Notes under the pieces: model-generated | What the model was told of the DNA's origin: nothing | Database searches by the model: none | The model's input: the letters and a program-made list of their open reading frames with translations, nothing else | Position numbers and translations under genes: made by a program | NCBI GenBank assembly: GCA_022709775.1 | Contig: JAKLIE010000070.1 | Coordinates: 1 to 7,609 of the forward strand | Length of the DNA stretch: 7,609 nt | Direction of reading: 5' to 3' | Source: Pseudomonadota bacterium | Lineage (GTDB): Bacteria; Pseudomonadota; Gammaproteobacteria; Burkholderiales; Casimicrobiaceae | Shown here: in pieces, positions 1 to 7,609 of the stretch | Numbering within the stretch: the stretch's first letter is position 1 | Layout: every line of letters begins with the position of its first letter

Positions 1-2563
<2,563 letters not shown>

Positions 2564-2603
2564 GGGGCGGTCGTCCTGTGGCGGGCGCGGTCGTCGCGCG
2601 GCG

Positions 2604-2984
2604 TCAGTCGCCGATCACGGCCTGGTAGCCGCGGGCGTCGAGCATCGCGTCCATCGCGGCCGGATCCGACGGCTTGATGCGAAACAGCCAGGCGGCGAAG
2701 GCGTCCTCGTTCACGGTCTCGGGCGCGGCGGGCACCGCGCCGTTCGCGGCGACGATCTCGCCGGCGACCGGCGCGTAGACGTCGGAGGCGGCCTTGACCG
2801 ACTCGACGACGGCACAGGCCTCGCCGGCGGCGACCTTTCGGCCCACCGCCGGCAGCTCGACGAAGACGAGGTCGCCCAGCGCGCCCTGCGCGTGGTCGGT
2901 GATGCCGACGGTGACCGTGCCGTCGGTCTCGCGGCGCAGCCATTCGTGGCTCGAGGTGTAGCGCAGGTGGGCGGGGATGTTCAT
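2604..2984 (-). CDS. gcvH: Glycine cleavage system H protein (lipoyl carrier)
   Basis: Small lipoyl-domain shuttle protein of 126 residues, the normal family length. It carries the aminomethyl intermediate from GcvP to GcvT and is then re-oxidised by the L protein. Visible landmarks are YTSSHEWL at 9–16, the [19 protein letters not shown] block at 27–45, and the lipoylation motif ESVKAASD with the modified lysine at Lys64. These are followed by the conserved [13 protein letters not shown] segment and the C-terminal W-[LF]-x-[RK]-IKPSDP block. The ATG has a good GGAG at 2990–2993, 5 nt upstream. The gene starts 24 nt after the acetyltransferase stop and is followed by gcvP after 40 nt, so co-transcription with gcvT and gcvP is expected. 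Nothing is missing. Confidence 0.98.
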   Translation of the reverse strand: MNIPAHLRYTSSHEWLRRETDGTVTVGITDHAQGALGDLVFVELPAVGRKVAAGEACAVVESVKAASDVYAPVAGEIVAANGAVPAAPETVNEDAFAAWLFRIKPSDPAAMDAMLDARGYQAVIGD

Positions 2985-3008
2985 CGCGTCTCCGGACGTG
3001 GGTGGAAG

Positions 3009-3548
3009 TCAGCCGCGCGGCGCGCGCGCCGCGGGCAGGAACAGGATCATCGCGAGCTTGTCGTACGCGCGGTCGCCGATGCGCACCGCCTGCGGCTCGC
3101 GGCCGCACACGCCGAATCCCGCGCGCTCGTAGACGCGGCGCGCCGGCGCGTTGCCGGCGGTGACGGTGAGCACGAGCTGCCGAAGGCCGGCGGCGGCCGC
3201 ATGCTCGATCACGCGTTCGACCAGTGCGCCGGCGACGCGCCTGCCGGCGCGCTCGGCCGGCACGAACATGCCGAACACGTGGCCCTTGTGGCGGGTCTTC
3301 TCTCGCATGTCGACCTCGATGCCGCACAGGCCGACGAGCGTGCCGTCGTCGAACGCGCCGAACACCGCGTCGTGCGGGCGCGCGGGATCGGAAGCGAGGC
3401 GCCGCGCCAGCGTGTCGGCCGGCTTCCCCGCCTCCTCGACGGCGCTCGACGTGAACGCCTCCGGATGATCGGCGAGTCCGCGCAGGCGCAGCGTCCGGTA
3501 CGCGTCCAGGTCGGACGGCGCGAGCGGGCGGATCGCGACGGGCGCCAT
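3009..3548 (-). CDS. GNAT-family N-acetyltransferase inside the gcv operon
   Basis: Protein of 179 residues with the layout of a Gcn5-related N-acetyltransferase. It has an N-terminal IRPLAPSDLDAYRTLRLRGL start (residues 6–25) and a central strand pair (FGAFDDGTLVGLCGI, 63–77). An acetyl-CoA motif A region, GMFVPAERAGRRVAGALV, spans 93–110. Strand beta5 is LVLTVTAGNAPARRVYERAGF (125–145), where the N-x-x-A-x-x-x-Y-x-x-x-G-F signature is intact. Motif A is degenerate: AGRRVA replaces the usual R-G-x-G-x-G/A. No signal peptide or membrane segment is seen, so it is probably cytoplasmic. Its acceptor cannot be told from sequence; small molecules, antibiotics and protein N-termini are all possible for this family. 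The ATG lies 4 nt after the gcvT stop and there is no strong ribosome site of its own, which suggests translational coupling to gcvT. The gene is not a standard member of gcv operons. Confidence 0.9.
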   Translation of the reverse strand: MAPVAIRPLAPSDLDAYRTLRLRGLADHPEAFTSSAVEEAGKPADTLARRLASDPARPHDAVFGAFDDGTLVGLCGIEVDMREKTRHKGHVFGMFVPAERAGRRVAGALVERVIEHAAAAGLRQLVLTVTAGNAPARRVYERAGFGVCGREPQAVRIGDRAYDKLAMILFLPAARAPRG

Positions 3549-3552
3549 CGAT

Positions 3553-4644
3553 TCAGTCGATGCTCACGCGGACGGCGCCGTTGCGCACGAACGGCGGCTT
3601 CACGACTCGCGCTCGCAATCGCTTGTCGCGGACCTCGACCTCGACGACGTCGCCAGTGGCGACGCCGACGGGCACGCGTGCGAGCGCTATCGAGCGCGAG
3701 ATCGTCGGGCCGAACGTGCCGCTGGTGATGTCGCCCGCGCCGTGCGCCGTGCGCACGGGCTGGTGTGCGCGCAGCACGCCGCCGGCGTCGATCAGCAGCA
3801 GGCCGACGAGCTGGCGCACCGGCGGTCTTGCGACGAGCGCCGCCCTGCCGACGAAGTCGCGCGGGCTCTCGAGGTCGACCGTCCACGCGAGGCCCGACTC
3901 GAGCGGCGAGGTGCGCACGTCCATGTCCTGGCCGTAGAGATTCATCCCCGCTTCGAGGCGCAGCGTGTCGCGCGCGCCCAGGCCGCAGGGCTTCACGCCC
4001 GCGGCGGCCAGCGCATTCCAGATCGCCTCGGCGCGCGACGCCGGCATCACGATCTCGAAGCCGTCCTCGCCCGTGTAGCCGGTGCGCGCGACGAAGAAGT
4101 CCCCGAACGCCGCGGCCGAGAAGGGCTTGAGCGGGGAGGTCGCCGCCTCGCTGCCGGGGAGCGCGGCCCAGACCTTCGCGCGCGCGCTCGGCCCCTGCGC
4201 GGCGATCATCGCGAGGTCGGTGCGCGGGCGGATCGACAGTCCCGGCGCGCGCGCGTCGCGCAGACCCGACAGCCAGGCGATGTCCGCGTCCGCCGTCGCC
4301 GCGTTGACGACGAGCCGGAAGAAGTCCTCGCGGAGGAAGTAGACGATGAGATCGTCGAGCACGCCGCCGTCCTCGGCGAGCATGCACGTGTAGAGCGCCT
4401 TGCCTGGCACGGTCAGCTTGTCGACGTTGTTCGCGACCGCGTAGCGGAGGAACGGACGCGCTTCGGCACCTTGGACGTCGACGACGCGCATGTGAGAAAC
4501 GTCGAACATGCCCGCATCGCGCCGCACCGCGTGGTGCTCGTCGATCTGCGAGCCGTAGTGCAGCGGCATGTCCCACCCGCCGAAATCGACCATGCGCGCG
4601 CCGGCGGCGCGGTGGACCGCGTTCAGGGGGGTGGTTTTCGGCAC
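3553..4644 (-). CDS. gcvT: Glycine cleavage system T protein (aminomethyltransferase)
   Basis: Tetrahydrofolate-dependent aminomethyltransferase. It takes the aminomethyl group from GcvH, releases ammonia and makes 5,10-methylene-THF. With the GTG start at 4644 it has 363 residues, typical for the family. Numbered from that start: [22 protein letters not shown] at about 16–37, [10 protein letters not shown] at 43–52, and [10 protein letters not shown] at 93–102, whose Asp97/Asp98 pair includes the expected catalytic aspartate. Further on are GYTGEDGFE at 189–197 and [20 protein letters not shown] at 221–240. The GTG at 4644 is chosen because GGAG (4651–4654) lies 6 nt upstream and the product begins (V/M)PKTTPLN, like known GcvT N-termini. 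A longer reading from a GTG at 4683 would add 13 unrelated residues and begin inside a leader hairpin. It is the first gene of the operon, directly after the glycine riboswitch. Confidence 0.97.
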   Translation of the reverse strand: MPKTTPLNAVHRAAGARMVDFGGWDMPLHYGSQIDEHHAVRRDAGMFDVSHMRVVDVQGAEARPFLRYAVANNVDKLTVPGKALYTCMLAEDGGVLDDLIVYFLREDFFRLVVNAATADADIAWLSGLRDARAPGLSIRPRTDLAMIAAQGPSARAKVWAALPGSEAATSPLKPFSAAAFGDFFVARTGYTGEDGFEIVMPASRAEAIWNALAAAGVKPCGLGARDTLRLEAGMNLYGQDMDVRTSPLESGLAWTVDLESPRDFVGRAALVARPPVRQLVGLLLIDAGGVLRAHQPVRTAHGAGDITSGTFGPTISRSIALARVPVGVATGDVVEVEVRDKRLRARVVKPPFVRNGAVRVSID

Positions 4645-4650
4645 GACGTT

Positions 4651-4696
4651 CTCCGGCGCGGGACAGCGATGCGAGGGCGTCACGGCACCGCGCCGT
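4651..4696 (-). promoter_or_regulatory. Putative riboswitch expression platform overlapping the gcvT Shine-Dalgarno
   Basis: Between aptamer 2 and the gcvT start I see two stems that cannot form together. One is a local hairpin, ACGGC (4696–4692) with GCCGT (4686–4682) around a 5-nt loop. The other pairs CGGCGCGG (4695–4688) with CCGCGCCG (4661–4654), eight G–C pairs. It ends on the first G of the GGAG ribosome site (4654–4651), 6 nt before the GTG start. No T-tract follows either stem, so transcription termination is unlikely and control of translation initiation is the simpler reading. The complementarity is directly visible; the switching role and which state glycine favours are inference. 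Confidence 0.5.
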
Positions 4697-4702
4697 TCCG
4701 CC

Positions 4703-4819
4703 CCGTCTGTCCTTTTACCTGAGAGATTGCCGGCGGCGGAAAGCCCGCGCCGGGTGCCCCTTCGGTGGGCCGCCGCGGCTGCCGAACCCGGCTCGCCGCG
4801 CGACCGCTCTCCAGATGGC
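4703..4819 (-). promoter_or_regulatory. Glycine riboswitch aptamer 2
   Basis: Second aptamer, closest to gcvT. It has GGAGAG at 4812–4807, CACCGAAGGGGCA near 4768–4756, and AATCTCTCAGGTAAAAGGACAG toward the end. GAGAG/CTCTC of P2 is perfect, and this copy matches the class consensus better than aptamer 1. It is longer because of a GC-rich variable arm (about 4755–4732). P1 pairs CCATCTG (4818–4812) with CAGACGG (4709–4703) with one A·C mismatch (4816 opposite 4705). Confidence 0.92.
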
Positions 4820-4827
4820 TCGTCCTG

Positions 4828-4916
4828 CCCGCAGTCCTTTAGCCTGAGCGATCTTCGGGGATTACGCCTTCGGCGGCGCCGCTGCCTCGATCCGGCCGGC
4901 GCGCTCTCCTGCGGGG
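4828..4916 (-). promoter_or_regulatory. Glycine riboswitch aptamer 1
   Basis: First aptamer transcribed. P1 is a perfect seven-pair stem, CCCGCAG (4915–4909) with CTGCGGG (4834–4828). Core elements are GGAGAG at 4909–4904, GCCGAAGGCG in the middle, and GCTCAGGCTAAAGGAC toward the end. In the usual P2 register the GAGAG strand faces CGCTC, which leaves one A·G mismatch. A shifted GAGCG/CGCTC register would pair fully. Confidence 0.9.
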
Positions 4917-4925
4917 AGCGGGCGA

Positions 4926-4954
4926 AATGTACCGCGCCACGCCGGGCGGGTCAA
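4926..4954 (-). promoter_or_regulatory. Sigma70-type promoter of the gcv operon
   Basis: The −35 box TTGACC (4954–4949, five of six to consensus) and −10 box TACATT (4931–4926, four of six) are separated by 17 bp. They sit immediately upstream of aptamer 1. A start seven nucleotides past the −10 falls at about 4919, so the transcript would begin at or very near the GCTC leader strand of the riboswitch. Position, spacing and orientation all fit; the boxes themselves are assigned by eye. Confidence 0.75.
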
Positions 4955-5057
4955 AGCGCTGGCGGGGCGATGGCCGGTCGGCGTCGCGGAATGGTGTTCC
5001 CGGCGGGCCGCACGACGGGACTCCCGCGCCGCCCGCGGTCGATCGCGCGCGGCGCCG

Positions 5058-5092
5058 AAAACGACGAGGCCAGCGCATGGCCGGCCTCGTCG
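5058..5092 (-). terminator. Intrinsic terminator after the cytochrome c gene
   Basis: A perfect ten-pair stem, CGACGAGGCC (5092–5083) with GGCCTCGTCG (5071–5062), closes an 11-nt loop. TTTT at 5061–5058 follows directly. It begins 23 nt after the cytochrome stop codon on the same strand. It should end that transcript and insulate the gcv promoter downstream. Confidence 0.88.
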
Positions 5093-5115
5093 ACGAAGCA
5101 AGCGCTTACTCGCGA

Positions 5116-5433
5116 TTACTTCTTGAGCGCCAGGACGTAGGCGACCATCGTCTTGATGTCGTCGTCCTTGACGTTCGCGTTCGGCGGCATCGGCACCGGA
5201 CCCCAGACGCCCGAGCCACCCTTCTTGACCTTCTCGGCGAGCTTCCCGGCCGCGGCGGCATCGCCCTTGTACTTCGCCGCCACGTCCTTGTAGGCCGGGC
5301 CGACGAGCTTCTTGTCTTCCGAATGGCACGCGGTGCAGCCCGACTTCTGCAGGAGCGCCTTGCCGTCGTCGGCGGCCTGGGCGGCGCCGGCCGCGAGCAT
5401 CGCCGCGGTAAGGACCAACATCGAAACCTTCAT
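5116..5433 (-). CDS. Small periplasmic c-type cytochrome (c551/c552-like)
   Basis: Class I mono-haem cytochrome precursor of 105 residues, probably a soluble periplasmic electron carrier. Residues 1–20 form a Sec signal peptide (MKVS, a hydrophobic Leu/Ala stretch, then AQA with likely cleavage before Ala21). The haem-binding motif is Cys33-Thr-Ala-Cys36-His37. The segment GVWGPVPMPPN supplies the expected second axial ligand, Met82, and closely resembles Pseudomonas cytochrome c551. The C-terminal helix is DDDIKTMVAYVLALKK. The ATG has GGAG at 5446–5443, 9 nt upstream. It stands as a single transcription unit: a 126-nt leader separates it from the upstream gene, and a strong terminator follows. 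The redox partner (for example an oxidase, peroxidase or nitrite reductase) cannot be told from this window. Confidence 0.96.
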   Translation of the reverse strand: MKVSMLVLTAAMLAAGAAQAADDGKALLQKSGCTACHSEDKKLVGPAYKDVAAKYKGDAAAAGKLAEKVKKGGSGVWGPVPMPPNANVKDDDIKTMVAYVLALKK

Positions 5434-5469
5434 GGATCAGTTCTCCAAAGCGGGGGTTGAAACCGGCCT

Positions 5470-5499
5470 ATGTTACCGGAAGCTCGCTGCCCCTGCCAT
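5470..5499 (-). promoter_or_regulatory. Possible promoter of the cytochrome c gene
   Basis: A −10-like TAACAT (5475–5470) has an ATGGCA (5499–5494) 18 bp upstream as a weak −35. Each matches consensus at four positions. A start near 5463 would give a leader of about 30 nt containing the GGAG ribosome site. The match is modest in such GC-rich sequence. Confidence 0.35.
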
Positions 5500-5526
5500 C
5501 CGCAGGGTGCCGGGTGCCGAAGTCTC

Positions 5527-5552
5527 CAACGCGGCAGCGGCCTCGCGCGTTG
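5527..5552 (-). terminator. Hairpin after the DUF255 gene, possible weak terminator
   Basis: CAACGCG (5552–5546) and CGCGTTG (5533–5527) form a seven-pair stem around a 12-nt loop, 7 nt after the stop codon. No T-run follows, so it is not a canonical intrinsic terminator. It may stabilise the 3' end or be fortuitous. Confidence 0.3.
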
Positions 5553-5559
5553 ACCCGCA

Positions 5560-7609
5560 TCAACCGGATCCGACGCCGGGCAGGAGCGCCTCGAGTCCGG
5601 CGAGGTCGTCCACCGGCGGCAGACAGGTCATGCCGTGACAGACCCAGGCGCGCGCTCCGGTCGCGGGAGGCGCACCCTTCACCAGCGGGGCCGGCGCATC
5701 GCGCCCGGGTGGCCTGTACACCTGCACCGACGGGCGGTAGACCCGCTGCAGCGCCTCCACCCAACGGGCGGCCTCGCCGTCGGGGTCTCCCTCGCCGGTC
5801 GCGTCCGCGACGATCACGACGGCGGGCGGCTGCCCGAGGTCGTGCGCCGCCTCGAGGAGCGTCGCGTAGCCGGCGGGCGACTCGCCGACCGACGGCCCGA
5901 AGCGCCGCACCGCCCGCTCGGCCGCCTCGACGTAGCGCGGCGTGTCCGACAGGTGTCCGAGCGCGACGAGCGCGCGCGCCGCCACGCCGTTGCCCGACGG
6001 CGTCGCATCGTCGTGGCCGGGCATCGTGCGATGGAACAGCCTCTCGTGGTCGTGCGCGGTGAACCAGAATCCGCCGCGCTCGCGGTCCTCGAAGCGCTCG
6101 ACGAGCGCGTCCGCGAGCTCGATCGCCCACGCGTAGTCCCCCGCCCGGAAGCGGGTCTGCATCATCTCGACGAGCGCCGCGAGCAGGAACGCGTGGTCGT
6201 CGAGGTAGGCCGGCAGCGCGGGCCGGCCGTCGCGGCGCGTCGCGTGGAGCCGTCCGTCGCGCCACGCCGTGCGCCTCAGCGCGCCGAGCGCCGCTTCCGC
6301 CATGCCGATCCAGCCCGGTTCGCCGAGCGCGCGGCCCGCGCGCAGGAGCCCCGCGATCGCGAGCGCGTTCCAGCTCGTCAGCACCTTGTCGTCGAGTCCC
6401 GGCCGCACGCGACGCGCGCGCACGTCGAGCAACCGTGCCCGCGCGGCGCGCAACCGTGCCTCGGCGTCGTCGAGACCGATGCCGAGCTCCAGCGCGACGT
6501 CGTCCAGCGGCCGTGCGACGCGCAGGTGCCACGCGCGGCCCTCGAAGTTCGGCGGGCCGTCGAGGCCGAAGTGACGCCGGGCGAGTGCCCACTCGTCGGG
6601 CGCGAGCGCCGCCCTCACCTCGTCGGGCGTCCAGACGTAGAACTTCCCTTCCTCGCCCTCGCTGTCGGCGTCGAGGCTCGAGTGGAACGCGCCGTCGTCC
6701 GCGCGCATCTCGCTCGCCATCCACTCGACGATGCCGCGAGCGACCTCCCGGTAGCGGACGTCGCCGGTGACGAGTGCGGCGTCGGCGTAGAGCGCGAGCA
6801 GCGGCCCGTTATCGTGGAGCATCTTCTCGAAGTGCGGGATGCCCCACTCCGCGTCGACGCTGTAGCGGCAGAAGCCGCCGCGCAGATGATCGTGGATCCC
6901 GCCCTCCGCCATGCGGTCGAGCGTCGTGGTGACGATCGCGAGCGCCCCGGGGTCGCCCGTGCGCGCGTGCGCGCGCAGGCAGAAGTCGAGATCGAACGGG
7001 TGCGGGAACTTCGGCGCCGCGCCGAAGCCGCCCCAGTGCGGGTCGAACGTGCGCTTCATGCCCGCGAGCGCCGCCGCATCCGCGCCGCGCGGCAGGGCGC
7101 CGCCCTCCTCGGGCTCGAGCGCGCGCATCGCGTCGGCGAGCTGCTTGCTCTGCTCGGCGATCGCGGGACCCTGCTCGCGGTACGCGGCGGCGACGCGCGG
7201 CAGGAGCTCGAGGAGGCCGGGCAGGCCGTGGCGCCCGTGCTTCGGGAAGTAGGTGCCGCCGAAGTAGGGCGCACCGCCGGGCGTCAGGAACATCGTGAGC
7301 GGCCAGCCGCCCGAGCGTCGCGTCAGCAGCGCGTGCGCGGCCTGGTAGACGCGATCGAGGTCGGGGCGCTCCTCGCGATCGACCTTGACGTTGACGAAGC
7401 CCGCGTTCATCGCGCGCGCGACGTCCGGATCCTCGAACGACTCGTGCGCCATCACGTGGCACCAGTGACAGGCCGCGTAGCCGACCGAGAGCAGGATCGG
7501 GCGGTCGAGCTTGCGCGCGAGCGCGAGCGCCTCGTCGCCCCACTCGTGCCAGTCCACCGGATTGCCGGCGTGCTGGCGCAGGTAAGGGCTCGTGGCGGCG
7601 GAGAGGCGG
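5560..7609 (-). CDS. DUF255/YyaL (SPATA20-like) protein with thioredoxin domain; 5' end cut by window edge
   Basis: Large protein of the COG1331 family: an N-terminal thioredoxin-like domain followed by a long helical (alpha/alpha)-barrel-like region resembling glycoside-processing enzymes. Its biochemical role is not established. 682 residues are visible. The reading frame stays open to the window edge and begins RLSAATSPYLRQHAGNPVDW, matching the family's usual start, so only a few residues are missing. The GTG at 7557 is therefore not the start. Numbered from the first visible residue: thioredoxin-type GYAACHWCHVMAHESFED with the CxxC at Cys47/Cys50, GGFGAAPKFP at 193–202, RYSVDAEWGIPHFEKMLHDN at 248–267, DADSEGEEGKFYVW at 313–326, DDKVLTSWNAL at 406–416, and a C-terminal C-x4-C-LPP (Cys657/Cys662). 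All the signatures I expect are present. Localisation is uncertain because the N-terminus is cut. It lies upstream of the cytochrome gene on the same strand, separated by 126 nt. Confidence 0.93.
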   Translation of the reverse strand, partial: RLSAATSPYLRQHAGNPVDWHEWGDEALALARKLDRPILLSVGYAACHWCHVMAHESFEDPDVARAMNAGFVNVKVDREERPDLDRVYQAAHALLTRRSGGWPLTMFLTPGGAPYFGGTYFPKHGRHGLPGLLELLPRVAAAYREQGPAIAEQSKQLADAMRALEPEEGGALPRGADAAALAGMKRTFDPHWGGFGAAPKFPHPFDLDFCLRAHARTGDPGALAIVTTTLDRMAEGGIHDHLRGGFCRYSVDAEWGIPHFEKMLHDNGPLLALYADAALVTGDVRYREVARGIVEWMASEMRADDGAFHSSLDADSEGEEGKFYVWTPDEVRAALAPDEWALARRHFGLDGPPNFEGRAWHLRVARPLDDVALELGIGLDDAEARLRAARARLLDVRARRVRPGLDDKVLTSWNALAIAGLLRAGRALGEPGWIGMAEAALGALRRTAWRDGRLHATRRDGRPALPAYLDDHAFLLAALVEMMQTRFRAGDYAWAIELADALVERFEDRERGGFWFTAHDHERLFHRTMPGHDDATPSGNGVAARALVALGHLSDTPRYVEAAERAVRRFGPSVGESPAGYATLLEAAHDLGQPPAVVIVADATGEGDPDGEAARWVEALQRVYRPSVQVYRPPGRDAPAPLVKGAPPATGARAWVCHGMTCLPPVDDLAGLEALLPGVGSG

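Larger units (their letters stand above)
4703..4919 (-). promoter_or_regulatory. Tandem (two-aptamer) glycine riboswitch upstream of gcvT
   Basis: Two consecutive glycine aptamers fill the leader of the gcv operon, the classic arrangement for this cooperative riboswitch class. Each has the conserved GGAGAG opening, a CCGAAGG loop and a CTCAGG–(C/G)TA–AAAGGAC closing core, first in aptamer 1 (4916–4828) and then in aptamer 2 (4819–4703). The linker is short (4827–4820). GCTC at 4919–4916 can pair with linker GAGC at 4821–4818, matching the position of the leader–linker P0 element known in tandem glycine riboswitches. Upstream of glycine-cleavage genes, this class normally turns expression on when glycine is high. 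Confidence 0.95.

Noticed and set aside
3209..4576. Minus-strand open frame of about 455 codons across gcvT and the GNAT gene in another frame
   Set aside because: A frame-shifted shadow of gcvT and the acetyltransferase. Fragments of both appear out of frame in an Arg-rich sequence, while the correct frames are intact.
4682..4696. Leader hairpin as an intrinsic terminator before gcvT
   Set aside because: The stem is only five pairs and no T-tract follows; it fits better as part of a translational switch.
3742..4722. Plus-strand open frame of about 326 codons opposite gcvT and the riboswitch
   Set aside because: Low-complexity Arg/Ala/Val-rich translation overlapping a well-supported gene and a structured RNA on the other strand; no ribosome site or family signature.
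4568..5140. Plus-strand open frame spanning the riboswitch, gcv promoter and cytochrome terminator
   Set aside because: It covers three minus-strand regulatory elements that explain the sequence, and its product resembles no family I know.
5468..6724. Minus-strand open frame of about 418 codons within the DUF255 gene
   Set aside because: An out-of-frame shadow with Arg-rich composition; the overlapping frame carries all the DUF255 motifs.
7555..7557. GTG at 7557 as the start of the DUF255 protein
   Set aside because: The same frame continues upstream with SPYLRQHAGNPVDW, a conserved part of the family N-terminus, so the true start lies beyond the window.

Overview
The window is high-GC DNA, and every gene I can support lies on the minus strand. 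The gene order gcvT–gcvH–gcvP under a tandem glycine riboswitch, the small Pseudomonas c551-like cytochrome and the protein sequences suggest a proteobacterium, most likely a high-GC betaproteobacterium (Burkholderiales-like). That placement is inference from remembered family sequences, not from a search.

Reading along the minus strand from the right edge: (1) 7609–5560 is a large DUF255/YyaL-type protein with an N-terminal thioredoxin fold; only its first few residues lie outside the window. (2) 5433–5116 is a small periplasmic c-type cytochrome with its own short leader and a strong intrinsic terminator at 5092–5058. (3) A sigma70-like promoter (4954–4926) then starts the glycine-cleavage operon. 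Its leader is a two-aptamer glycine riboswitch (4919–4703) followed by a possible Shine-Dalgarno-masking switch (4696–4651). (4) The operon itself is gcvT (4644–3553), a GNAT-family acetyltransferase (3548–3009), gcvH (2984–2604) and gcvP (2563 to beyond the left edge). About 854 residues of gcvP are visible and about 100 are missing.

GcvP decarboxylates glycine with PLP and loads the aminomethyl group onto the lipoyl-lysine of GcvH. GcvT releases ammonia and passes the one-carbon unit to tetrahydrofolate. The glycine riboswitch should turn the operon on when glycine is plentiful. The dihydrolipoyl dehydrogenase (L protein) that re-oxidises GcvH is not in the window.

Most of the window is ordinary core metabolism, and I do not see a new defence, mobile or biosynthetic system. 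The points most worth a second look are the acetyltransferase embedded between gcvT and gcvH, the compact fit between the predicted transcription start and the riboswitch leader–linker helix, and a pair of mutually exclusive stems that could carry the switch to the gcvT ribosome-binding site.
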